A stretch of 16,113 nt of DNA from an uncultured Erysipelotrichaceae bacterium (GTDB taxonomy: Bacteria; Bacillota_I; Bacilli_A; Erysipelotrichales; Erysipelotrichaceae). Numbering within the stretch: position 1 is the stretch's first letter; each line of letters opens with the position of its first letter. Where the stretch lies: contig ONOV01000216.1 in NCBI GenBank assembly GCA_900319505.1, positions 1 to 16,113 of the forward strand, written 5' to 3'. Shown piece after piece: positions 1 to 6,517 of the stretch. Both the position numbers and the translations under genes were made by a program. The notes under the pieces are model-generated. The model was not told the DNA's origin. It did not search any database and saw only the letters and a program-made list of their open reading frames with translations.

Positions 1-687
1 GAACTGGAAGCTGTTCCGGCGGGAAAGATGAGAGAATTCGGCCTGGACCGCTCCATGTTAATGGGATACGGCCAGGATGATAAAGTATGTGCCTATACTT
101 CCCTGAAGGCAATTCTTGATACGGAAAAGCCGGAAAGAACTTCCTGCTGCATTCTTGTGGATAAGGAAGAGATCGGATCCGTCGGCAATACCGGCATGCA
201 GTCTCATTTCTTCGAGCATGTTATTGCAAAACTTCTGGATATGGAAGGCCGTGGCAGGCTTGTGGACCTCAATGACTGCATTGAGAATTCCCGCATGCTT
301 TCCAGTGATGTCAGTGCGGCGGTAGATCCGCTGTATGACAGCGTCTTCTCCCAGAACAATGCGGCATATCTTGGCTGCGGCATCTGCTACAACAAGTACA
401 CCGGTGCCGGCGGCAAGTCAGGATCCAACGATGCCAACGCTGAATACTTTGCCAAGGTCAGAAGAGTCATGGATGACAATGATGTCATGTTCCAGACGTG
501 TGAGCTTGGCGGCGTGGACAAGGGAGGCGGCGGTACAATCGCCTACATCCTTGCCAACCTCAACATGGATGTTGTAGATGCCGGCATTGCCGTAGAGAAC
601 ATGCATTCTCCTGCGGAAATCGTATCCAAGGCAGATGTCTATGAAGGCTACAGAGCCTACAAGGCATTCCTGAAGGATATGGATTGA
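1..687 (+). CDS. M18 family aminopeptidase (3' part, 5' end outside window)
   Basis: This is the last 228 codons of a zinc aminopeptidase of peptidase family M18 (aspartyl aminopeptidase / aminopeptidase I type). Such enzymes remove N-terminal residues from cytosolic peptides and are usually about 430-470 residues, so roughly the N-terminal half is missing. The frame is open from base 1, and the ATG at 28 is internal. Visible family signatures are DKEEIGS (the Glu pair holding the catalytic base and a metal ligand), SSDVSAAVDP (metal-ligand Asp region), the Gly-rich GVDKGGGGT stretch and the near-terminal NMHSP, whose His is a metal ligand. All expected C-terminal ligands are present, so nothing suggests decay. 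A strong terminator follows 22 bases after the stop, so it is transcribed separately from the next operon. The family is clear; the exact substrate preference is not. Confidence 0.9.
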   Translation, partial: ELEAVPAGKMREFGLDRSMLMGYGQDDKVCAYTSLKAILDTEKPERTSCCILVDKEEIGSVGNTGMQSHFFEHVIAKLLDMEGRGRLVDLNDCIENSRMLSSDVSAAVDPLYDSVFSQNNAAYLGCGICYNKYTGAGGKSGSNDANAEYFAKVRRVMDDNDVMFQTCELGGVDKGGGGTIAYILANLNMDVVDAGIAVENMHSPAEIVSKADVYEGYRAYKAFLKDMD

Positions 688-709
688 TCATCTATAAACA
701 TTGAGAGAG

Positions 710-758
710 AAGACGGTATCCTTCTTTCCGGTACAGGAAGGAAAGATGCCGTCTTTTT
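710..758 (+). terminator. Rho-independent terminator after the M18 peptidase
   Basis: Left arm 710-729 and right arm 736-755 form a 20-bp stem with two G-U wobbles and one mismatch around a 6-nt loop. The run TTTTT at 754-758 follows. It lies 22 bases after the stop codon. Confidence 0.9.
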
Positions 759-1252
759 ATGACTGCCGGCAGAAACAGAAAGAAACGGGCTGATACATCT
801 CTGCACAAGGCGTACAGATAGTAATGCTCATTCAAAGGACAGCTGAAACGTATTTGCAGCCGCTGGATAAGATGGCAGTCAAACTGTCTGTCTAAGCGCG
901 TCATGCCGCAGCTTGACGCTGAAAAGGAAGACAGCAGAGGGACCGCAGTTCTGTTCAGCGGCTTTTTTGCGTTTCGCGGGGGGTGAAAAGTATGGATTTT
1001 CTGAAGGATGAGGTTCATTCGAATTGCTGTGAGTATTTATAAACACATGCATTTCTATCTTCATTGCTCGGGATCGGCGGGGCCAATATATTCTGCGACT
1101 GGTTCTTCTGCTTCCCGCCCGCACTCGGCATGACGCATCAAACGGAATGGATGATCCGACCTGTTTTGTGAATCTGCATGTCAAAAAGCAGATAAATGTA
1201 TAAAAACCGTAATTCAAATGCTGAAACAGCAAATTAAAATCAAAATTTACAT
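759..1252. other. Long non-coding stretch with RNA-like pairings, function unknown
   Basis: No convincing gene is present. On the plus strand 759-968 looks structured. CTGTCT at 884-889 can pair with AGACAG at 929-934 around a GCGTCA/TGACGC hairpin (898-903 with 914-919). CGCTGAA at 917-923 can pair with TTCAGCG at 954-960, followed by T6 at 963-968. The same 3' arm can also pair with AGCCGCTG at 858-865 (8 bp with 956-963). Bases 938-946 (AGGGACCGC) resemble a damaged T-box core. From about 1045 to 1140 there is a GC-richer patch that reads as protein-like in more than one frame, which may be chance or a decayed gene. A small hairpin ATCTGC/GCAGAT lies at 1172-1193. From about 1195 the sequence becomes AT-rich promoter DNA. 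Confidence 0.4.
917..968 (+). terminator. Possible terminator or attenuator hairpin in the intergenic region
   Basis: CGCTGAA (917-923) and TTCAGCG (954-960) form a perfect 7-bp stem followed by GC and six T at 963-968. The loop is long (30 nt) and contains CAGAGGGACCGCAG, which looks like a T-box core with two bases lost. No promoter for such a transcript is obvious, and it ends nearly 400 bases before the next gene. Confidence 0.4.
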
Positions 1253-1269
1253 TATGGTCAGAAAAATAA

Positions 1270-1298
1270 TTGATTATTTTCAGAAAATATTTTAAGAT
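1270..1298 (+). promoter_or_regulatory. Sigma-A-type promoter of the RocB-like operon
   Basis: TTGATT at 1270-1275 (4/6) and TAAGAT at 1293-1298 (4/6) are separated by exactly 17 bases in AT-rich DNA. The predicted start near 1305 gives a leader of about 60 nt. The spacer is occupied by the CodY-like box. Confidence 0.55.
1275..1289. promoter_or_regulatory. CodY-like operator over the RocB operon promoter
   Basis: The 15 bases match the CodY consensus AATTTTCWGAAAATT at 13 positions, with only the two outer bases differing. The site fills the space between the -35 and -10 elements, the position expected for a repressor. A weaker match (11/15) lies just upstream at 1253-1267. CodY is the GTP- and branched-chain-amino-acid-sensing regulator of many Bacillota. 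Whether this organism has CodY cannot be seen here. Confidence 0.55.
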
Positions 1299-1365
1299 GC
1301 AGTCATAAATCAGAATAACCCGCAAGGGAACGCTGCGGACAAATGGAGCTCTGTCAGGAGGAAAC

Positions 1366-2991
1366 ATGATTCGAACCGATATGCTTTCTGCCGCGAAGGA
1401 TCTGGTGAAGATCCCGAGTGTCAATGGAACAGAAGGGGAGAGGAAAGTAAGTGAATTCCTGGAGCGCTGTCTCAGGGCGTTTCCTTATTTTCGTTCTCAT
1501 CCCGATCAGATCATCACCCAGGAACTGAAGGATGATCCGCTGCACAGAAGAAATGTCATTGCCTGGGTGAAGGGCAATGGCAATAGAACGATTATCCTGC
1601 ATGGCCATATGGATACGGTAGGGACTGGTGATTACGGACCGCTTGAAAAATATGCGTTTGATCCGGATGCCCTTGGTGAACATATGAATGATGTCAGCCT
1701 GCGCAAAGAGGTCAGGGAGGATCTCTCTTCCGGTGATTACATGTTCGGGCGGGGCGCCTGTGATATGAAAAGCGGTGATGCTGTGATCCTGGGCATTCTC
1801 AAGGATGTCAGTGAACATCCTGAGGATCTGGATGGCAATCTGCTTGTCTCCTTCAATCCGGTGGAAGAAAACCTGCATTCCGGTATTCTGAATGCGGTAC
1901 CGTTATTGCTGAAGCTGAAGGAAGAACAGGGATTTGATTATATTCTGGCCATCAACCAGGACTATATCTGTCCGCTGTATGATGGTGACCGCGTCAAAAC
2001 CATCTATACCGGAGCGGCTGGCAAACTCCTGCCCTGTTTCTATATCCGGGGCAAAGTCACCCATGTCGGCCAGTGCTTTGAAGGCCTTGATGCTTCATTG
2101 CTGGCATCGGAACTGGTCCGGGGCATTCATCTGAATACTGCTCTGTCCGATGTATACAATGGCGAAGTCACGATGCCGCCCAGCGTACTGAAGTGCCGGG
2201 ATCTCAAGAGCTGGTACAACGTACAGACAGCCCAGGAAGCTTTTGTCTATTTCAATTACTTTGTGCATGACGCTTCGATTGAAGAGCTGACATCCCGGTT
2301 GAAACTGGCGGCTCAGGAGGCGTTCTGCCGGGCGCTGGAGCGCAATGTACGGGAAAGCAGCCGTTATACGCATCAGTCTCACATGCAGGTAAAGACATTT
2401 GAATGTGAGCCGAAAGTCATAACGTATGGCGAGCTTCTGGAGGAAGCCGGGCGGAGCGATGCATACCATGCAGAAAAAGCTGCGTCCATCCTGCAGGAAG
2501 AACAGCAGAAAGGAACAGATGCACGGGAAATTCCGATTGCGATCATCCGTTATCTTCTGGCCTGCACCGGCCGCAGTGAACCGGTTATGGTGCTGTACTA
2601 TGCCCCGCCTTACTGTCCGCATAATACCGTAAAAGAAAAGAATCTGCTGGATGAGATCCATACAATAGCCGAAGGGGTGGAAAAGAAGAGCGGGGAAAGA
2701 TACCGGATGATGCAGTTCTTTCCTTCGCTGAGTGATTCCAGCTATCTGAAGCTGGATGATACGGACACTTCAATTCAGTATCTTAGAAAGAACTTTCCCG
2801 GCTGGGAAAAGCTGTATCCGCTGCCGCTGGAACAGATGCGTGCCCTGTCCATTCCGGCTATCAACTATGGCTGCTATGGCAAGGATGCCCATCAGTGGAC
2901 GGAACGGGTCAATATTCCCTATACATTCGGTGTTCTGCCGATACTGATCCAGGACACAATTGATTTCTATCTGAAGGGAGGCAGCAGATAA
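1366..2991 (+). CDS. rocB: RocB-like M20 family metallohydrolase
   Basis: This 541-residue protein of the M20 zinc peptidase/deacylase family matches the length and layout of RocB, the poorly understood protein of Bacillus arginine-degradation operons. M20 enzymes are cytosolic and cleave amide bonds of peptides or of N-acyl or N-carbamoyl amino acids. Visible metal-site residues are HGHMD (His81, Asp83), GACDMKSG (Asp133), the Glu pair PVEEN (Glu167, Glu168) and a late His in KDAHQW (His509). The active site therefore looks intact. The start is supported by AGGAGG at 1356-1361, four bases before the ATG. The stop overlaps the next start by one base (TAATG), which implies translational coupling. 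The family is secure. The substrate is unknown, and the arginine link comes from RocB and from the neighbours. Confidence 0.85.
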   Translation: MIRTDMLSAAKDLVKIPSVNGTEGERKVSEFLERCLRAFPYFRSHPDQIITQELKDDPLHRRNVIAWVKGNGNRTIILHGHMDTVGTGDYGPLEKYAFDPDALGEHMNDVSLRKEVREDLSSGDYMFGRGACDMKSGDAVILGILKDVSEHPEDLDGNLLVSFNPVEENLHSGILNAVPLLLKLKEEQGFDYILAINQDYICPLYDGDRVKTIYTGAAGKLLPCFYIRGKVTHVGQCFEGLDASLLASELVRGIHLNTALSDVYNGEVTMPPSVLKCRDLKSWYNVQTAQEAFVYFNYFVHDASIEELTSRLKLAAQEAFCRALERNVRESSRYTHQSHMQVKTFECEPKVITYGELLEEAGRSDAYHAEKAASILQEEQQKGTDAREIPIAIIRYLLACTGRSEPVMVLYYAPPYCPHNTVKEKNLLDEIHTIAEGVEKKSGERYRMMQFFPSLSDSSYLKLDDTDTSIQYLRKNFPGWEKLYPLPLEQMRALSIPAINYGCYGKDAHQWTERVNIPYTFGVLPILIQDTIDFYLKGGSR

Positions 2992-3980
2992 TGAGCACAC
3001 TGCAGATGTACATGAATGAAAGCAGGATTGAAAACAACTTTGAAGATGAAGCCTGGCACGAGGTATGGGGAAAGAATTTCGGTGTGGATAATGCGGTCGG
3101 AAAGATCCACCGGATTCTTCTGCATCGTCCCGGAAAGGAAATTGAGGCTCTTTCTGAAGCCCCTTATGAAGAAGAAGCCGGAGCCCGCATCCTGCGCAAT
3201 GAAAAGGGAAGAATCCGTTCCTACTGGAAGAGCAGGGAGAAGCCGGATCTTTCAAAGATGATTGAAGAACACAAGAACCTGGAAATGATATTAAGAAAAG
3301 AAGACATTGAGATTGTGTGGCTGGATGATCCCAGCGGCATCTGGACCAATCTGACGTTTGCCAGGGATGTGGCGCTGATGACACCGCATGGTGCCATTCT
3401 GACCCGGTTTGCCATGTACTTTCATCAGGGCGATACATACTGTGCCCAGAAGGTGCTGGCAGATGCAGATATTCCGATTCTTGGCGCCATCCAGGGCAGA
3501 GGAACCGTAGAAGGCGGTGCGTTCTGTGTGCTGGATGCCCATACGGCGATTGTTTCAAGATCTGTGCGGGTCAATGATGAAGGAATTGAACAGCTGCGGC
3601 AGTTATTGGCGGCACAGGATATGGAGCTGATCGTACTGGATATGCCGGCTTCCTATATTCATCTGGATGAGGCATTTGTGCCGGTAGATCGGGATAAGCT
3701 GCTTGTCAGTACATTCATCCTGCCGCACTGGTTCTTAAAGAAAATGGAAGACAGAGGCTATCAGCTGATTGAAACTGATCCAAGCGATCCGCCTTTGACC
3801 AACAACTGTCTGACGCTGCAGCCGGGTAAGGTGCTGTTCAATGTCTTTGGGACAAAGACACGTCAGAATCTTGAAAAAGCAGGGGTGGAAGTCATTCCTG
3901 TGGATGTATCCGAAATCAATAAACTGGGCGGCGGCATTCACTGTGCCACCCTGCCCCTGTGCAGAGATTCCCTGCAGTAA
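2991..3980 (+). CDS. Arginine deiminase / amidinotransferase superfamily protein
   Basis: This 329-residue protein belongs to the guanidino-group-modifying superfamily (arginine deiminase, dimethylarginine hydrolase, amidinotransferases). These enzymes attack a guanidinium carbon through a Cys-His-acid centre. The characteristic pieces appear in order: FARD (123-126, the substrate-binding FTRD-like loop), EGG (Glu174), a catalytic-type His in IHLDE (His224), and the nucleophile in GGGIHCATLPL (Cys318). The complete catalytic set argues for an active enzyme. It is shorter than classical ArcA (about 410 residues) and closer to the hydrolase/amidinotransferase branch, so arginine, agmatine or a modified arginine are all possible substrates. 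AGGGAGG at 2975-2981 precedes the start. It is coupled to the RocB-like gene by a one-base overlap. No carbamoyltransferase or carbamate kinase gene is adjacent. Confidence 0.82.
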   Translation: MSTLQMYMNESRIENNFEDEAWHEVWGKNFGVDNAVGKIHRILLHRPGKEIEALSEAPYEEEAGARILRNEKGRIRSYWKSREKPDLSKMIEEHKNLEMILRKEDIEIVWLDDPSGIWTNLTFARDVALMTPHGAILTRFAMYFHQGDTYCAQKVLADADIPILGAIQGRGTVEGGAFCVLDAHTAIVSRSVRVNDEGIEQLRQLLAAQDMELIVLDMPASYIHLDEAFVPVDRDKLLVSTFILPHWFLKKMEDRGYQLIETDPSDPPLTNNCLTLQPGKVLFNVFGTKTRQNLEKAGVEVIPVDVSEINKLGGGIHCATLPLCRDSLQ

Positions 3981-3990
3981 GGAGGTGCCT

Positions 3991-5154
3991 ATGCATTACA
4001 ACTTTCAGACCAGAGTGTCTTCTGCCCGGCCTTCTGTCATCCGTGAGTTTGCCGGCAATGTTTCAAAATTTGATGATGCCGTTGATCTGACCCTTGGCGA
4101 ACCGGACTTCAACACTCCCGAAAGAATCAGGCAGGCCGGAATCCGGGCCATTGAAGAAAACAGGACAAAATATACGCCGGATGATGGAATCCGGGAATTG
4201 AGAGCAGCGGCCTGTGCCTATTTCAAACGGGAATATGAGCTGGAATATGATCCGGACTGGGAAATGATGGTAACCTGCGGGGCAACCGAAGCGCTTGATG
4301 CGGCTTTCCGCTCTGTGCTTGGGCCGGGGGATGAGATCCTGGTACCCCAGCCGGTGTATCTCGGCTATGAACCATTGATCCGCTTCTGCGGGGCCGTACC
4401 GGTATATATGGACACATCAGAGAATCACTTTGTTCTCACCCCGGAAATGCTTGAAAAGGCATGCACAGGCTATACAAGGGCACTTCTGTTGAACTATCCC
4501 TGCAATCCGACCGGATGCGTACCGACGGAAGGGGAAATGCAGGCCATTGCGGACTGGCTGGAGCGTCATCCGGATATCATGATCATTTCAGATGAAGTCT
4601 ATGCCGGACTGACCTATCACCGCCGCCATATTTCCATTGCTTCATTGAATGATCTGTGGAACCGTACGATTGTCATCAACGGCCTTTCCAAGTCCTATGC
4701 CATGACCGGCTGGCGCATCGGCTTTCTGGCCGCACCAAGACGCATTTCCGATGAACTGTATAAGGTGCATCAGAATACCGTTACCTGTGCCGCCGCCATG
4801 TCACAGTACGCAGCTCTGGAAGCATTGAAAAGTTCACAGGAAACCGTGGAAATGCGCCATGCCTATGAGAAGCGGGCCGAGTATCTGTGTGAGGCATTGA
4901 AAGAGATGGATATCCCTGTCAATATGCCGGGCGGCGCCTTCTATCTGTTCCCGGATATTTCCCAGTTCGGATTAAGTTCGCTTGGCTTTGCGACGATGCT
5001 TTTGCAGAGATACCATGTCGGTACGGTACCGGGCAGTGCCTTCGGCAAAGCCGGGGAAGGGCATATCCGTATTTCCTATGCGGCGTCCATGGAACAGCTG
5101 AAGGAGTTTGTACGGCGCATGCACCTGTGTGTCGGGGCTATGGCGGGTGATTGA
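3991..5154 (+). CDS. PLP-dependent aminotransferase, class I/II (fold type I)
   Basis: This 387-residue aminotransferase resembles the PatA/AspC/aromatic group and transfers an amino group from an amino acid to a 2-oxoacid in the cytosol. Key residues are the CNPTG loop (Asn172), SDEVY (Asp201 contacting the PLP ring nitrogen, Tyr204), the Schiff-base lysine in LSKSYAMTGWRIG (Lys234) and the carboxylate-binding Arg in HIRIS (Arg360). The frame is open further upstream. The ATG at 3991 is chosen because GGAGGT (3981-3986) sits right before it, just after the previous stop, and because the family N-terminus starts there. The substrate cannot be read from sequence. The operon suggests arginine, citrulline or ornithine-type donors, which is inference. 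Confidence 0.9.
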   Translation: MHYNFQTRVSSARPSVIREFAGNVSKFDDAVDLTLGEPDFNTPERIRQAGIRAIEENRTKYTPDDGIRELRAAACAYFKREYELEYDPDWEMMVTCGATEALDAAFRSVLGPGDEILVPQPVYLGYEPLIRFCGAVPVYMDTSENHFVLTPEMLEKACTGYTRALLLNYPCNPTGCVPTEGEMQAIADWLERHPDIMIISDEVYAGLTYHRRHISIASLNDLWNRTIVINGLSKSYAMTGWRIGFLAAPRRISDELYKVHQNTVTCAAAMSQYAALEALKSSQETVEMRHAYEKRAEYLCEALKEMDIPVNMPGGAFYLFPDISQFGLSSLGFATMLLQRYHVGTVPGSAFGKAGEGHIRISYAASMEQLKEFVRRMHLCVGAMAGD

Positions 5155-5156
5155 GC

Positions 5157-6164
5157 ATGAAGGTCAGTGTACTGCTGGAACCTGAAGCTGCCCCGGATCT
5201 TAAGCATGAAGAAATGATAGCGCAATGGCAGCGGCTGCGTGACATTCAGGGTGTGGATGAGATTGTCTATCAGGAAATTCCGGTGGAAGCAGGCACTGAA
5301 GAGATGGGGGAAGCCTGCGGTGACGCGGATGCGGCTTTTGGCGTATGGGTAAGCGGAGATCTTCTGAATGAAGCGTTTTTCAAAAGCCATCCAAGACTCA
5401 AATACATTGCCGTACTGGCCCATGGCTGGGGAGCATTTGATGCTGCCTTGACCCGCCGCTATGGAGTGACGGTGACCAATACCGTATACGGTTCGCATAC
5501 GATTGCAGAATATGCATTTGCTCTATTGCTGGAAACATGCCATCATATCTCATTTGAAGCAGAACGGATTGCAAAAACAGACTGGTCGAATCCAGCCAGT
5601 GCCTATGCCTATTCAAGAGCGCGGACACCACAGATTGAACTGTATGGGAAAACAATCGGAATTGTCGGCCTCGGGGCGATCGGCTTTGAAATGGCAAAGA
5701 TGGCACAGGGCTTCGGGATGCATGTGATGGGATACAGCCGGCACGTTAAACATGATGCAGCGTATCAGTTTATTGAGCAGGCAGGTCTGGAAGAAGTGCT
5801 GCGCGTTTCGGATGTGATCAGCCTGCATCTGCCGGGAACGCATGAAACTGAAAATCTGATCAATGCTGAAACCATTGCCATGATGAAAGACGGTGTGATT
5901 CTCATCAATACAGCCAGAGGGTCCTTGGTGGATGAAGAAGCGCTGGCCGATGCCTTGAAAACGGGAAAGGTCAGGGCGGCAGGTCTGGATGTATTGAAAG
6001 AAGAGCCGCCGGTTCATGGTTCCCCCTTGCTTGAAGCACCGCATGCGGTTGTGACCGGCCACATTGCCTGGCTTATGAAAGAGGCAAGGCTGCGGGCCAT
6101 TGATCTGGCAGTGGATAACTTCAGAAATTATCTGGAGGGAAAGGAGTGTTCCCGTATCAACTGA
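5157..6164 (+). CDS. D-2-hydroxyacid dehydrogenase, NAD-binding
   Basis: This 335-residue member of the D-isomer-specific 2-hydroxyacid dehydrogenase family reduces 2-oxoacids to D-2-hydroxyacids, or the reverse, with NAD(P). The Rossmann motif GLGAIG lies at 171-176. The catalytic triad is visible: Arg254 in TARG, Glu282 or Glu283 in LKEEPP, and His302 in TGHIAW. The ATG at 5157 is preferred over the in-frame TTG at 5151 because the protein then begins MKVSVLLEP, and a weak GGGTGA lies at 5145-5150. The start is just past the stop of the aminotransferase, so the two are likely coupled. A transaminase followed by a 2-hydroxyacid dehydrogenase suggests that the oxoacid made by the first is reduced by the second, giving a redox sink. 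No clear terminator follows. Confidence 0.88.
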   Translation: MKVSVLLEPEAAPDLKHEEMIAQWQRLRDIQGVDEIVYQEIPVEAGTEEMGEACGDADAAFGVWVSGDLLNEAFFKSHPRLKYIAVLAHGWGAFDAALTRRYGVTVTNTVYGSHTIAEYAFALLLETCHHISFEAERIAKTDWSNPASAYAYSRARTPQIELYGKTIGIVGLGAIGFEMAKMAQGFGMHVMGYSRHVKHDAAYQFIEQAGLEEVLRVSDVISLHLPGTHETENLINAETIAMMKDGVILINTARGSLVDEEALADALKTGKVRAAGLDVLKEEPPVHGSPLLEAPHAVVTGHIAWLMKEARLRAIDLAVDNFRNYLEGKECSRIN

Positions 6165-6195
6165 AAATTTTCATTGAGCAGAGTTTTATTGAAAA

Positions 6196-6210
6196 TATTT
6201 ACAGAAAATT
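6196..6210. promoter_or_regulatory. CodY-like operator upstream of the T-box promoter
   Basis: The site matches the CodY consensus at 13 of 15 positions (mismatches at positions 1 and 6). It contains TTTACAGAAAAT (6198-6209), which recurs exactly at 11386-11397. It lies 11 bases upstream of the -35 element. Weaker matches at 6183-6197 and 6215-6229 (10/15 each) flank it, one overlapping the -35. Confidence 0.5.
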
Positions 6211-6221
6211 GAAAAGTTTTC

Positions 6222-6250
6222 TTGACATCCAGAGAGACACTACGTAAACT
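6222..6250 (+). promoter_or_regulatory. Promoter of the T-box / amino acid transporter operon
   Basis: A perfect -35 TTGACA (6222-6227) and TAAACT (6245-6250, 4/6) are separated by 17 bases, with A/T tracts upstream that could act as an UP element. Transcription would start near 6257, at the beginning of the T-box leader. Confidence 0.8.
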
Positions 6251-6256
6251 TAGGGT

Positions 6257-6487
6257 AACTTCAAAGAACGGAAGAGTAGCCGTAAGGAACTTCACAGTGA
6301 GCTGTACAGCGGTGAGAGTACAGCAGGGGAGGTATGGTGAAGCGCGTCCGGGAGAAGGTCTCGTGAATTGAGTAGTGAGACACGTGAATCTGCGTTAAGG
6401 ATGAGGGATCAGTATAAAGTACTGATAACCAGTGTGGTACCGCGATGATCTGTCGTCTCTGGATGTAAGTCCAAAGACGGCTTTTTG
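6257..6487 (+). ncRNA. T-box riboswitch, specifier CGC (arginine)
   Basis: This leader senses uncharged tRNA and controls the downstream transporter. It folds by hand as a full T-box. The lower stem I is CGGA 6269-6272 with TCCG 6347-6350. The specifier loop has AGTA (6275-6278) opposite GAA (6339-6341). The helix above is GCCGTA 6279-6284 with TATGGT 6333-6338. The distal hairpin is 6301-6307 with 6318-6324. Stem II is GTCTC 6358-6362 with GAGAC 6377-6381. The IIA/B region spans 6382-6395. Stem III is 6408-6414 with 6420-6426. The T-box core GTGTGGTACCGCG lies at 6432-6444. In the specifier loop GAA-G-CGC-G precedes the lower stem, placing CGC (Arg) at 6343-6345. The TGGT bulge fits a tRNA with discriminator A. 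A one-base shift would read GCG (Ala), which suits the context less well. Confidence 0.92.
6452..6486 (+). terminator. T-box-controlled terminator
   Basis: Arms 6452-6463 and 6470-6481 form a 12-bp stem with one wobble and one mismatch around a 6-nt loop, followed by T5 (6482-6486). It directly follows the T-box core, as expected for the attenuator that uncharged tRNA disrupts. Confidence 0.92.
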
Positions 6488-6517
6488 TTTCAGGTAACCT
6501 GAGGGAGGAAAAAAGTT

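Noticed and set aside
992..1042. Possible 16-residue leader peptide with a G-rich sequence before its ATG
   Set aside because: It has no repeated codons for a regulatory amino acid, no adjoining attenuator after it and no known relatives, so it is probably chance.
692..1424. Minus-strand open frames in the long gap (108 and 181 codons)
   Set aside because: They run across the terminator hairpin and promoter DNA with no family motifs. Only a weak protein-like patch is kept as a low-interest note.
2770..3558. Long minus-strand open frame (262 codons) across the RocB/deiminase junction
   Set aside because: It is antisense to two well-supported genes and has a Ser/Cys/His/Pro-rich composition with no family motif, so it is a shadow frame.
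3841..3990. Upstream in-frame extension of the first aminotransferase from an ATG at 3841
   Set aside because: It lies inside the deiminase-fold gene. GGAGGT directly precedes the ATG at 3991, where the family N-terminus begins.
6162..6173. Palindrome TGAAAATTTTCA at the end of the dehydrogenase gene as a terminator
   Set aside because: It has no loop, no GC stem and no U-run after it.
6491..6501. Palindrome CAGGTAACCTG after the T-box terminator as an operator
   Set aside because: It is short, with a one-base centre, and has no second copy or known match.
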